Shown one piece after another: positions 15,529-24,110 of a DNA stretch of 64,000 bases. The translations under genes and the position numbers were made by a program. A model generated the notes under the pieces. That model was not told where the DNA came from, did not search any database, and saw only the letters and a list, made by a program, of their open reading frames with translations. The stretch's first letter is position 1. Each line of letters starts with the position of its first letter. Source of the stretch: an uncultured Eubacteriales bacterium (GTDB taxonomy: Bacteria > Bacillota > Clostridia > Lachnospirales > Lachnospiraceae); the NCBI GenBank assembly GCA_900315305.1, contig OMYS01000001.1, positions 57,358 through 121,357 of the forward strand, given 5' to 3'.

Positions 15529-16371
15529 TCAGTGACTGACAAGGAGAAGCTGTGTCAGGAAGTAAATAATCGGCGCCGTAAAAATGACGCTGTCAAAGCG
15601 GTCCAGAATCCCGCCGTGTCCCGGAATCAGCTTGCCGTAATCCTTAATGCCCTTGTCGCGCTTGATCGCTGACGCGCAGAGATCTCCGAAAATAGAAATC
15701 ACGGAGCCTGCCGCGCAGACAACAAAATACTGCCACATGTGCGCGTCTGAATTAATAAAGACAGCCGGCCAAAGTCCTGCGAGCAGTCCGACGAGTGCCT
15801 TGAACAGAATTCCCGAAAGACCCGCACACAGGATGCCTCCCACGGCACCTTCAATTGTCTTATGCGGGCTCAGAATCGGTGTCATCTTGTGCTTTCCGCA
15901 CGCGCGTCCGACAAAGTACGCGCCCGTGTCGGCGACCCATGAGGACAGGAACACAAGCCAGACATTGAGCAGACCGTCCCTCTCATCGCGGATCAGGAAA
16001 ATATAGCTCAGCATCACGGCGACCCAGAAGAAGCCGAAGCCGGCCTCTGCCGCCTGCTCCGCTCTGTACTTCGGGAAAGCACCCACATAGCACATCAGAA
16101 TCACAACCAGGACAAGCGAGGCGATCACACCGTAATGCTCCTTCATACCGGTCAGGAGCAGGCAGTAATAGACCGCCGTCCCCGCAAAGGAAGCCGCCAC
16201 CATCCCGGGCATTTTCTTTCCTTTGCCGATCAGTCCGCAGGCGCGATAATATTCCATGAGTCCGGTCTCTGCGCAGAACAGCAGCACAGCCATCAGGACC
16301 GGACCGCCGATCCAGATCGTCACCAGTCCGATGACGACAAGGATCGCTCCGCTGATTACTCTTGTTTTCAT
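15529..16371 (-). CDS. cdsA: Phosphatidate cytidylyltransferase
   Basis: A 280-residue membrane enzyme with about eight hydrophobic segments that makes CDP-diacylglycerol from phosphatidate and CTP, the branch point to all membrane phospholipids. The signature near the C terminus reads FGDLCASAIKRDKGIKDYGK followed by IPGHGGILDRFDS, the CDP-DAG synthase pattern. Upstream dxr is 38 bp away. The uppS gene that usually precedes cdsA after frr is not here; dxr occupies that place. Confidence 0.95.
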   Translation of the reverse strand: MKTRVISGAILVVIGLVTIWIGGPVLMAVLLFCAETGLMEYYRACGLIGKGKKMPGMVAASFAGTAVYYCLLLTGMKEHYGVIASLVLVVILMCYVGAFPKYRAEQAAEAGFGFFWVAVMLSYIFLIRDERDGLLNVWLVFLSSWVADTGAYFVGRACGKHKMTPILSPHKTIEGAVGGILCAGLSGILFKALVGLLAGLWPAVFINSDAHMWQYFVVCAAGSVISIFGDLCASAIKRDKGIKDYGKLIPGHGGILDRFDSVIFTAPIIYFLTQLLLVSH

Positions 16372-16409
16372 GCCTTATACCTCTTTCCCAGAATGCAGGC
16401 CGCGGCTCT

Positions 16410-17561
16410 TTATTTGCCGTACACTTCTTCGCAGCGCGCATCGACCTCAGCTTCAATCGCCAGAATATCCTCCACGGACGGATCCGCGATCACATGGTGC
16501 GCCGCCATCGTCTCCTCGATAATATCATAAATCTGCAGGAAGCTGATTTTCCCCTTCCGGAACCACGCGTTGGCCCACTCATTTGCCGCATTGAAGACGC
16601 ACGGCATGGAGCCGCCTGTCCGGATCGCCTGCCGCGCAAGAGGAAGTCCGCGGAAGACCTCATCGTCCGGCACGCCGATTTCGATTCCTGTCATCTGCGC
16701 GAAGTCAAGCTCCGCAGCAGGAGACGGCAGGTGCATGGGCCACGTCAGGGCATACTGGATCGGAATCCGCATGTCTGACACGGCAAGCTGTGCGATCACG
16801 GAATTGTCCTCGTACTGGACCGCCGAGTGAATAATGCTCTGCGGCTGAATGACGACCTGAATCTGATCCGGATCGACGTCAAACAGCCATCTAGCCTCGA
16901 TGACCTCAAGCCCCTTGTTGACCATAGACGCGGAGTCAATGGTCACCTTGGGGCCCATGGACCACGTCGGATGGGCAAGCGCCTCTTTTACCGTTACATG
17001 CGCGAGCTCCTCTCGCGTCATGCCCCGGAACGGACCGCCCGACGCTGTGAGAAGAATCTTCCGGATCTTCGATCCCGCGCGTCCCTGAAGAGACTGAAAG
17101 ATCGCCGAATGCTCAGAATCAACCGGAAGGATCCGGACTCCTCTTCGTTTTGCGAGCGGCATAATGATGTGGCCCGCGCACACGCAGGTCTCTTTGTTTG
17201 CGAGCGCGATGTCCTTGCCGGCCTCAATGGCCGCAATCGTCGGACGGATGCCGATCATGCCGACAATTCCCGTCACGACAATATCCGCGGACGGCATCGA
17301 GCACATCTCGATCAATCCGTCCATACCGGAGACGACCCGGATCTCCGTGTCCGCCAGTCTCACTTTCAGCTCCTCAGCAGCTGCCTCGTCGTAGACCGCG
17401 CAGATTTCCGGCCTGAATTCTCTCGCCTGCTTCTCCATCAGGCCGACAGAACGGCCGCAGGCAAGACCGGTAATTTTCATCTGATCGCCGTGCATGCGGA
17501 CGACATCAAGGGTCTGTGTGCCGATTGATCCTGTGGAACCAAGTACCGCAATATGCTTCAT
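16410..17561 (-). CDS. dxr: 1-deoxy-D-xylulose 5-phosphate reductoisomerase
   Basis: A 383-residue enzyme of the MEP isoprenoid pathway that turns DXP into 2-C-methyl-D-erythritol 4-phosphate using NADPH. The NADPH motif GSTGSIGTQT is at 8-17, LANKET follows near 120-125, metal ligands are in PVDSEHSAIFQ, and ASGGPFRG and TWSMGPKVTIDSASMVNKGLE are family blocks (the latter described by its MGPK and NKGLE ends). It makes the precursors of undecaprenyl phosphate. The ATG overlaps the frr stop codon by 1 nt (TGATG). Confidence 0.97.
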   Translation of the reverse strand: MKHIAVLGSTGSIGTQTLDVVRMHGDQMKITGLACGRSVGLMEKQAREFRPEICAVYDEAAAEELKVRLADTEIRVVSGMDGLIEMCSMPSADIVVTGIVGMIGIRPTIAAIEAGKDIALANKETCVCAGHIIMPLAKRRGVRILPVDSEHSAIFQSLQGRAGSKIRKILLTASGGPFRGMTREELAHVTVKEALAHPTWSMGPKVTIDSASMVNKGLEVIEARWLFDVDPDQIQVVIQPQSIIHSAVQYEDNSVIAQLAVSDMRIPIQYALTWPMHLPSPAAELDFAQMTGIEIGVPDDEVFRGLPLARQAIRTGGSMPCVFNAANEWANAWFRKGKISFLQIYDIIEETMAAHHVIADPSVEDILAIEAEVDARCEEVYGK

Positions 17562-18115
17562 CAGATCGTCATGAGCTCCTTTGTCTTTGTCTCAACGGCG
17601 CTGTCTACCTTCTTGATATATTTCTCTGTCACCTTCTGAAGAGCATCCTGCTCATCAGCGATCTCATCCTCCGAGATGTCCTCTGTCTTCTTGAGCTTCT
17701 TGAATGCCTCATTGCCGTCGCGGCGGACATTTCTCATCGCGATCTTGGCGGCCTCGCCCTTCTTCTTCGTCTCCTTGACGAGCTCCTTTCTGCGGTCCTC
17801 CGTGAGCTCCGGGAAGACAAGGCGGATCGTGCGTCCGTCATCACTCGGGTTGATTCCGAGATCAGAGACAAGGATTGCCTTTGTGATTTCCTTGACCATC
17901 TTCTTCTCCCACGGAGTAATCGTGATCATTCTCGCCTCCGGGACCTGGACATTTGCAATCTGCTGAATGGCTGTCGGGGTTCCGTAGTAGTCCACCATGA
18001 TTCTGTCAAGGACATGCGGATTAGCGCGCCCCGCGCGAATCGCCGCAAGCTCGCCGTCAAGATTCTTCAGGGTCTTCTCCATCTTTTCTTCATAAACCTT
18101 TGTTCTTTCGCTCAT
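17561..18115 (-). CDS. frr: Ribosome recycling factor
   Basis: A 184-residue protein with the usual RRF length and blocks: RAGRANPHVLDRI near 27-39, VQVPEARMITI and LVFPELTEDRRKELVK. With EF-G it splits post-termination ribosomes. GGAGGATATAATC precedes the ATG. A half copy of the repeat terminus lies in the 43-bp gap to pyrH. Confidence 0.97.
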   Translation of the reverse strand: MSERTKVYEEKMEKTLKNLDGELAAIRAGRANPHVLDRIMVDYYGTPTAIQQIANVQVPEARMITITPWEKKMVKEITKAILVSDLGINPSDDGRTIRLVFPELTEDRRKELVKETKKKGEAAKIAMRNVRRDGNEAFKKLKKTEDISEDEIADEQDALQKVTEKYIKKVDSAVETKTKELMTI

Positions 18116-18145
18116 GATTATATCCTCCGGTTTTTAAAATTTTGT

Positions 18146-18158
18146 GTAATTATTCAGC
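18146..18158. repeat. Half terminus of the modular repeat
   Basis: GTAATTATTCAGC, 13 bp matching one terminus of the repeat family, abuts the pyrH stop codon. It has no partner end and no core. Confidence 0.45.
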
Positions 18159-18857
18159 TCAGTCGACCGTGACGCGGGTCCCGTCGATATCGCCGCGGGC
18201 AGCCCTTGCAATGCTGTTCTCCTCATTCAGACCGAATACAAGCATCGGCATGCGGTTCTCCTTCGCGATGACTGCCGCCGCTCCGTCCACAACGCCGAGT
18301 CCCTTTGACACGACCTCGGAAATTGAAATGGTATCGTATTTTTTCGCGTCCGGATTCTTCTTCGGGTCCGAATCATACACGCCGTCCACAGCCTTTGCGA
18401 GAAGAATCTCATCCGCCTCCATCTCGACAGCTCTCAGAACGACGCCTGTATCTGTTGAAAAGTACGGATGGCCTGTGCCGCCTGCAAAGAAGACAACCGT
18501 TCCGCTCTCAAGCAGCTCTACTGCTCTGTCCTTGCTGAACAGCTCTGTAAATGCACCCACCTGAAACGGCGTCATGACCTTCGTCTTCATTCCCTCTGAC
18601 CGGAAGATCTCGGACACATAAATGCAGTTCATAATGGTCGCGAGCATGCCGATCTGGTCCGCCTTCGTGCGGTCGATCGCATTCGAGGAGCGGCCTCTCC
18701 AGAAGTTTCCTCCGCCGATGACGATGGCCACCTGAATGCCCTCATCGATGATGGACTTCACCTGCCTTGCGACGCCCTTGCAGGTCGCCTCGTCGAATCC
18801 TGTCTTTTTCTCACCGGCGAGCGCCTCTCCGCTCAGCTTCAGCAGTACTCTTCTCAT
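18159..18857 (-). CDS. pyrH: UMP kinase
   Basis: A 232-residue amino acid kinase-fold enzyme that phosphorylates UMP to UDP. KLSGEALAG at 7-15, VIGGGNFWRG, DQIGMLATIMN and the C-terminal GTRVT are family marks. A longer open frame extends to 18977, but GGAGG lies 9 nt before the ATG at 18857, which gives the standard N terminus MRRVLLKLSGE. It is the first gene of an eight-gene minus-strand operon running to 11338, with gaps of -1 to 45 bp. Confidence 0.97.
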   Translation of the reverse strand: MRRVLLKLSGEALAGEKKTGFDEATCKGVARQVKSIIDEGIQVAIVIGGGNFWRGRSSNAIDRTKADQIGMLATIMNCIYVSEIFRSEGMKTKVMTPFQVGAFTELFSKDRAVELLESGTVVFFAGGTGHPYFSTDTGVVLRAVEMEADEILLAKAVDGVYDSDPKKNPDAKKYDTISISEVVSKGLGVVDGAAAVIAKENRMPMLVFGLNEENSIARAARGDIDGTRVTVD

Positions 18858-18912
18858 TTTACGTATCCTCCGTTGCCTCATTTTATGTGTGCTTTGCACA
18901 ATATCTTGGGAT

Positions 18913-18921
18913 ATTATACCA
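18913..18921 (-). promoter_or_regulatory. Extended -10 promoter of the pyrH operon
   Basis: TGGTATAAT on the minus strand (TATAAT at 18913-18918 preceded by TGG). No good -35 at 16-18 nt is visible, which fits extended -10 use. The position is 56 nt upstream of the pyrH start. Confidence 0.6.
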
Positions 18922-18956
18922 TATCCTTTTCCGGTATGCATCAAGAGACGTAAGTC

Positions 18957-18993
18957 AAAAAAGAGGCCCCCGGACAATGTCCGGGGACCTCTT
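18957..18993 (-). terminator. Terminator of the ftsZ-nrdR unit
   Basis: Stem AAGAGGTCCCCGGAC/GTCCGGGGGCCTCTT followed by a T-run on the minus strand, 10 nt after the nrdR stop. Confidence 0.93.
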
Positions 18994-19002
18994 CAGCCGT
19001 AT

Positions 19003-19452
19003 TTATTTCAGGAGTTTCTTGAGCTCATCCATAAAAGTCTCTGCATCCTTGAATTCACGGTAGACACTGGCGAAGCGTACGTACGCCACCTGATCAAGAT
19101 CCTTCATGTACTTCATGACGATCTCTCCGATCTCGGAGCTCGGTATTTCCCGTTCGCCCTTGTTGTAGATTTCATTTTCAATCTGATCCACCATGTCGTG
19201 GATCCTCTGGGCCGGAATCGGGCGCTTGTGACAGGCCCTGACAACTCCCGCCTCTATCTTGCTCCGGTCAAAGGCCTCTCTGTTGTGATCCTTCTTGATG
19301 ACCATGAGCGGAATCGTCTCGATTCTCTCGTAGGACGTAAATCTGCGTCCACAGCGGCTGCAGACCCTGCGTCTGCGGATCGCCGTGTTGTCATCGGCCG
19401 GTCTTGAATCTACAACGGATGTGTCAGGATTTCCGCAGTACGGGCATTTCAT
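19003..19452 (-). CDS. nrdR: Transcriptional repressor NrdR
   Basis: A 149-residue regulator of ribonucleotide reductase genes. A zinc ribbon opens the protein (CPYCG at 3-7 and CSRCGRRF at about 31-38), and an ATP-cone follows from about residue 47 ([17 protein letters not shown]). The start codon overlaps the end of ftsZ by 4 nt, so its translation is coupled to that of the division protein. No NrdR box pair is evident close by. Confidence 0.97.
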   Translation of the reverse strand: MKCPYCGNPDTSVVDSRPADDNTAIRRRRVCSRCGRRFTSYERIETIPLMVIKKDHNREAFDRSKIEAGVVRACHKRPIPAQRIHDMVDQIENEIYNKGEREIPSSEIGEIVMKYMKDLDQVAYVRFASVYREFKDAETFMDELKKLLK

Positions 19453-20663
19453 CCGCGCGTCCTGTTCTTAAGGAAATCCGGGATCTGGATGTCCTTCTTC
19501 TCAACCGTGCTCTGAACCTGCGGCTGCTGCAGTGTGAACGGAGTCTGCTCCGCTCTCTGCGGCTGCTGCTGCGTGAAATTCGGAACATTGAACTGCGGGA
19601 ATGATGCCGCCTGCTGTCTCTGAGCAGCTCTGCCCGGCTTTGCATTTCTTGCCTGAGCCGCAGCTGCCTCAGCTCTTGCCTTTGCCGCAGCCTCTTCCTT
19701 GCGCTGCTTGTCCTCATCGACAAGGCCTGTCGCGATAACCGTGATCTTGCATGTATCAACTTCCTGATCGTCGTACATAGCACCGAAAATGATATTCGCG
19801 TCGTCGCCGACCATCTGCTGTACATAGCTTGCCGCGTCGTTGGCATCCATAAGGGAAATGTCGCCGCGGATATTGATGATGACGTTCTTTGCGCCCTTGA
19901 TCGAGGTCTCAAGAAGCGGAGATTCGACAGCCTGCTGAACAGCCTCAAGAGCCTTGTCATCACCCTTGGACTCGCCGATACCGATGTGCGCGATACCGCC
20001 GTTTGTCATGACAGTCTGGACATCTGCGAAGTCGAGGTTGATGAGAGCCGGCTGGTTGATCAGGTCTGTAATTCCCTGAACTGCCTGCTGAAGAACCTCA
20101 TCGGCCTTCTTCAGCGCCTCCGGCATCGTCGTTCTTCTGTCGACGATATCGAGCAGTCTGTCATTCGGGATGACGATCAGCGTATCAACTGCCTGCTGAA
20201 GCTTCTCGATACCCTTCTGTGCGTTCTCCATTCTCTTGTTCGCCTCGAAGCGGAACGGCTTTGTGACAACGCCGACCGTAAGGCATCCGAGCTCTTTTGC
20301 GATAGAGGCAACGACCGGAGCGCCGCCCGTGCCTGTGCCGCCGCCCATGCCGCAGGTAACAAATACCATATCTGCACCTGTCAGGGTCTGCTTGATCTCC
20401 TCAGAGCTCTCTGTAGCAGCCTGCTCGCCGACCTCCGGCTTAGCTCCTGCTCCGAGTCCCTTGGTAACCTTCTCACCGATCTGAACGATCGTCGGCGCCT
20501 TGCACATGGCAAGTGCCTGCTTATCTGTATTAATTCCCACGAATTCAACGCCGCCGATCGATTCATCGACCATGCGGTTGACCGCGTTATTGCCTGCGCC
20601 GCCTACGCCGACCACAATAATGCGCGCTTCAGATTCGGCTTCATTGGATGAAATCTCTAACAA
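19449..20663 (-). CDS. ftsZ: Cell division protein FtsZ
   Basis: A 404-residue tubulin-like GTPase that forms the division ring. [10 protein letters not shown] is at 19-28 and the tubulin signature GGGTGTG at 107-113. The core ends near 320; an Ala/Arg- and Gln-rich linker follows, and the C-terminal peptide [10 protein letters not shown], which binds membrane tethers, is at about 391-400. There is no ftsA nearby. AAAAGGAGG precedes the ATG, and a separate promoter lies in the gap after ftsQ. Confidence 0.98.
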   Translation of the reverse strand: MLEISSNEAESEARIIVVGVGGAGNNAVNRMVDESIGGVEFVGINTDKQALAMCKAPTIVQIGEKVTKGLGAGAKPEVGEQAATESSEEIKQTLTGADMVFVTCGMGGGTGTGGAPVVASIAKELGCLTVGVVTKPFRFEANKRMENAQKGIEKLQQAVDTLIVIPNDRLLDIVDRRTTMPEALKKADEVLQQAVQGITDLINQPALINLDFADVQTVMTNGGIAHIGIGESKGDDKALEAVQQAVESPLLETSIKGAKNVIINIRGDISLMDANDAASYVQQMVGDDANIIFGAMYDDQEVDTCKITVIATGLVDEDKQRKEEAAAKARAEAAAAQARNAKPGRAAQRQQAASFPQFNVPNFTQQQPQRAEQTPFTLQQPQVQSTVEKKDIQIPDFLKNRTRG

Positions 20664-20736
20664 AATGGTCCTCCTTTTATCTGCCTCGGTGTGGCCGATA
20701 TGTTTATGCGTAAAATCATTACACCATATTACTTTT

Positions 20737-20765
20737 ACTATAAATAATCAGCCCTGTTTTATCAA
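20737..20765 (-). promoter_or_regulatory. Promoter of ftsZ-nrdR
   Basis: TTGATA (20760-20765), 17-nt spacer, TATAGT (20737-20742) on the minus strand, giving a leader of about 65 nt. Confidence 0.75.
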
Positions 20766-20767
20766 GT

Positions 20768-21553
20768 TTAAATTTCATTTTTTTTAAAAACGATGTTCCT
20801 CTGGGATCCGTCATAATTCTCCAGGTGAAGAGTCCCGGCGTAATTGTCCTGCTCAAGAATCGGCAGAATATCCGCGAGCTTTGCGAGTCTTATGCCGATA
20901 TGACTTCCGTCGCCGAGCTTCACCGACACGTCTCCGTAGACAAGCGTGAGTGTCCCGTCCTCGAGGAAGGAGGCGCTGTCCGGGGCCTCAAGCCCCTGAT
21001 CAATCCGGTCCCTGAGGCTATCCAGCATGGTGAGCTTCGTCTTCAGCCCGGAGACAGGGAGCTTCTCCTCCATCGTCATTTCGCCGTCCGGCTCAAGTCC
21101 CTCCACAACCGGAATTCCGTCCCCGTCCGTCAGGGCATGGCTTCTTGCCTGCACAATCCCATCGCCGTCAAAATACCAGTACGTCCCGTTGTCCTTCAGG
21201 GCTCCCACCAGCCTTTTTTCCACGACGGTGACCGTCACGGAGCTCACGGATGTAATGCTCACCTTGAATGAGGAAATGAAGCCCTCATCCGGAAAGGTCC
21301 GTCCGTTATTCATAAGCGCGGTGAGCAGCGTATTGTCTTCCGTCGGGCACTGTCTCACCAGAGTGAGTACCTCATCCTTCGTGTTGTGGACATTGCCCTC
21401 AACCTTCACCTGCTTCAGCTGAAAGACGAGCGCGAGAGATACGATCGCGGCCGCGAGAAAAAGCAGGATGTCGAGGAAAATGCGCAGGCCTCTCCGCCGC
21501 CGCTTTTTTCTCTTCCGGCCCTTTGCGGATATCTCAGATTTCCGTTCTGACAT
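20768..21553 (-). CDS. ftsQ: Cell division protein FtsQ/DivIB
   Basis: A 261-residue bitopic protein. A very basic N-terminal tail (KGRKRKKRRRRG at 11-22) precedes one membrane helix (about 25-45), and a POTRA domain follows (QVKVEGNVHNTKDEV from about 48). It belongs to the FtsQ-FtsL-FtsB type core of the divisome. The first 20 nt overlap the 3' end of murD. The position between murD and ftsZ is normal, although murG and ftsW are missing from this cluster. Confidence 0.9.
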   Translation of the reverse strand: MSERKSEISAKGRKRKKRRRRGLRIFLDILLFLAAAIVSLALVFQLKQVKVEGNVHNTKDEVLTLVRQCPTEDNTLLTALMNNGRTFPDEGFISSFKVSITSVSSVTVTVVEKRLVGALKDNGTYWYFDGDGIVQARSHALTDGDGIPVVEGLEPDGEMTMEEKLPVSGLKTKLTMLDSLRDRIDQGLEAPDSASFLEDGTLTLVYGDVSVKLGDGSHIGIRLAKLADILPILEQDNYAGTLHLENYDGSQRNIVFKKNEI

Positions 21554-22898
21554 ATTCCTTGAACTTATCGCCTCTCACCTCATAATTCGGGAACTCGCCC
21601 CAGGACGCGCATGCAGGAGAAAGGAGCACGGCATCGCCCGCCTCAGCATGGTCTCTGCAGTAATCCATCGCCTCATGCATCGTGTTCTCCATGACGATAT
21701 CCTTCTCGGGGAAGCCGCACTCGATGGCCGCCGCCCGGATATTGTCCTTCGTCGCTCCCTCGAGGACAAGCTTCTTGACCTTTCCGCCGAAGGAACGGAT
21801 CCACTCTCTGTAATCAGAGCCCTTGTCATATCCTCCCGCGATCAGGAACGTCGGGCGCTTCATCGCCTGGATTCCCTTGATGGCCGCATCCGGGTTCGTG
21901 CCCTTCGAATCGTTGTACCATGCGACGCCTCTCTTCTCGTCGACATACTCGATTCTGTGCGGGACCGGCTTGAAATGGCGGCAGACATCGGCGATTGTCC
22001 GGATATCGACACCGGCAGAATATGCCATGGCCACGGCGGCCATCACATTTTCATAGTTATGTGTGCCGATCAGGATCAGATCGTTGACGTTGACAATATC
22101 TGCGTGGACACCGTCCCGGTTCAGCACGATCTCATCGCCGTCAAGGTAAATGCCGTCCGCAAGCTTCGTCTTCGATGAAAACCAGAAGACGCGGGCCGGG
22201 CATTTGTCAGCGAAGTCACGGAGCACCGGGTCCTCATAGTTGAGAACACAGGTGTCCTTCTTTGTCTGGTTCTTTGTGATCAGCTCCTTCACACGGATAT
22301 ACTCCGCCATCGTGTGATGACGGTTCATATGGTCCTCCGTGATATTCAGGATCGCGGATACCTGCGGATGGAACGTATGAATGGTCTCAAGCTGAAAGCT
22401 CGAGATCTCCGCGACAACGGTTGATTTATCCGTCGTCTTGAGGGCCGCCCCTGTGTAGGCATTTCCGATGTTGCCCACGACGAACACCTCCGGAACAGCG
22501 GCCTTCATGATCTCGCCGAGCAGAGAGGTTGTCGTCGTCTTTCCATTTGTTCCCGTGATCGCGAGGACCCGTCCTCTCCCGACCTGATAAGCAAGCTCGA
22601 CCTCTCCCCAGATCGGAACACCGGCCGTGCGGATCCGCTCCACATTCGGGATATCCGTCGGGACACCCGGGCTCAGAACCGCAAGAGACAGCGATCCAAT
22701 CAATTCATCCGTCAGCTCCCCTGTCACTGCTTCCGTCTTCTCCGGCTCGGCGACCTTTGCGAGCAGCTCCTTTGGCGTCACTCCGGCTTTCTCGTCAAAG
22801 AGAACCGGCACCGCGCCTGTCTCAGCGAGCAGATTGGCTGCTCCGACGCCGCTCTTTCCGGCACCGTATACAAGTACCTTTTTTCCTTTGAAGTCCAT
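21534..22898 (-). CDS. murD: UDP-N-acetylmuramoyl-L-alanine--D-glutamate ligase
   Basis: A 454-residue Mur ligase adding D-Glu to UDP-MurNAc-L-Ala. The N-terminal Rossmann part has VLVYGAGKSGVGAA at 9-22, the ATP site is ITGTNGKTTTTSLLGE (about 115-130), then EISSFQLE, HRIEY and NDSKGTN. All residues expected for catalysis appear to be present. GGAGGAAAGAT precedes the ATG. Confidence 0.97.
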   Translation of the reverse strand: MDFKGKKVLVYGAGKSGVGAANLLAETGAVPVLFDEKAGVTPKELLAKVAEPEKTEAVTGELTDELIGSLSLAVLSPGVPTDIPNVERIRTAGVPIWGEVELAYQVGRGRVLAITGTNGKTTTTSLLGEIMKAAVPEVFVVGNIGNAYTGAALKTTDKSTVVAEISSFQLETIHTFHPQVSAILNITEDHMNRHHTMAEYIRVKELITKNQTKKDTCVLNYEDPVLRDFADKCPARVFWFSSKTKLADGIYLDGDEIVLNRDGVHADIVNVNDLILIGTHNYENVMAAVAMAYSAGVDIRTIADVCRHFKPVPHRIEYVDEKRGVAWYNDSKGTNPDAAIKGIQAMKRPTFLIAGGYDKGSDYREWIRSFGGKVKKLVLEGATKDNIRAAAIECGFPEKDIVMENTMHEAMDYCRDHAEAGDAVLLSPACASWGEFPNYEVRGDKFKEYVRTEI

Positions 22899-22946
22899 AT
22901 CTTTCCTCCGTCTCAGGATCTGTTTCTTCCCGATATTAAGAATACA

Positions 22947-22973
22947 CCGGGCCCGCTCCGTGAGCGGGCCCGG
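22947..22973 (-). terminator. GC-rich hairpin between mraY and murD
   Basis: A perfect 12-bp stem CCGGGCCCGCTC/GAGCGGGCCCGG with a 3-nt loop, followed on the minus strand by TGTATTCTTAATATC. The tail has only scattered T residues, so it may slow or partly stop RNA polymerase inside the cluster, or stabilise the processed mRNA. Confidence 0.5.
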
Positions 22974-23009
22974 AATGCAATCTCTATTATATACGTTTCG
23001 GCGGGCACT

Positions 23010-23969
23010 TTAAAGCCCCAGGAGACCCACCAGTGCCATCAGCGTCGTAATAACCGTGAAAACAGCGACAATTCTTGTCTCCGACCAGCCGCATTTCTCA
23101 AAATGGTGATGAATCGGAGTCATTTTGAAAATTCTCTTTCCGTGTGTCAGCTTGAAATACGTGACCTGCATCATAACCGACACAATCTCGATCAGATAGA
23201 TCAATCCGACGATCGGAATAAACAGCGGCATATTGAGGATATATGCCATCGACGCGACAAAGCCGCCGAGGGCCAGCGATCCCGTGTCTCCCATGAAGAC
23301 CTTCGCCGGATATGCATTGTAGAGCAGAAAGCCCATCAGCGCGCCTGCGACCGCTGCCGGGAACGGAGCGACGCCCGCCTTCAGGATCAGAGACGCGATC
23401 ACAAAGAACACCGCGACCACGATCGTGACCGAGCTTGCCAGACCGTCAAGGCCGTCCGTAAAATTCACGGCATTGACAGTTCCGAGCACAACAATGAAAA
23501 ACAGCGGATAAGCCCAGAATCCGATATTGACCATTTTACCCGATGTGAACGGGATCATGAGCTCCATCGAAACCTTGTGGACCTTCGTCATAAAAAGAAG
23601 AAACACAATCGTCACAACAATTTCAAGCAGCAGCTTCTGCCAGTCGATCAGTCCGTCCGAATTCCGCTTGACGACCTTCAGATAATCATCGATAAATCCG
23701 ATCAGGCCGAACGCAAGCGTCAGAAAGAGGACCGGGCCGATCTTCGGAAAACGGATCACGAAAATAAGAGACGTAACCGTAATCGCCACCAGAATCATGA
23801 CGCCGCCCATCGTCGGCGTCCCCGCCTTCTTCAGATGAGACTCAACTCCATACGTTCTCTCTGTCTGGCTGAATTTCAGGTTGCGCAAAACCGGAATCAC
23901 AAACGGCCCCATGACCGCCACAATTGCAAATGCGATAAACACCGGCGCTATCGCGGATATCTCCACCAT
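23010..23969 (-). CDS. mraY: Phospho-N-acetylmuramoyl-pentapeptide transferase
   Basis: A 319-residue polytopic enzyme that makes lipid I. The blocks KKAGTPTMGG, FIDDYLK, NFTDGLDGLA, FMGDTGSLALGG and the C-terminal MTPIHHHFE are all present. The ATG at 23984 is possible, but AGGAG lies 5 nt before the ATG at 23969, which I use. The 141-bp gap to the upstream penicillin-binding protein gene is taken up mostly by repeat copy 4. Confidence 0.96.
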   Translation of the reverse strand: MVEISAIAPVFIAFAIVAVMGPFVIPVLRNLKFSQTERTYGVESHLKKAGTPTMGGVMILVAITVTSLIFVIRFPKIGPVLFLTLAFGLIGFIDDYLKVVKRNSDGLIDWQKLLLEIVVTIVFLLFMTKVHKVSMELMIPFTSGKMVNIGFWAYPLFFIVVLGTVNAVNFTDGLDGLASSVTIVVAVFFVIASLILKAGVAPFPAAVAGALMGFLLYNAYPAKVFMGDTGSLALGGFVASMAYILNMPLFIPIVGLIYLIEIVSVMMQVTYFKLTHGKRIFKMTPIHHHFEKCGWSETRIVAVFTVITTLMALVGLLGL

Positions 23970-24015
23970 CTCTTCTCCTCTCATTTCCCGTATGCGGACA
24001 GGGTCCGCAGATACT

Positions 24016-24076
24016 GTAACTATTCAGCACCCCAGACTCGAAACGCTTCGCGCTCCAAAGGGTGCTGAATAGTTAC
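24016..24076. repeat. Modular palindromic repeat, copy 4 (minimal, 61 bp)
   Basis: Perfect inverted ends GTAACTATTCAGCACCC at both sides enclose only the small CGAAACGC/GCGCTCC-like hairpin module. This is the shortest copy and shows what the family needs at least: the two ends. It sits inside the dcw operon between pbp2 and mraY. Confidence 0.9.
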
Positions 24077-24110
24077 ATTATACACGATCACCAGGCCGAA
24101 TGGAACCGTC

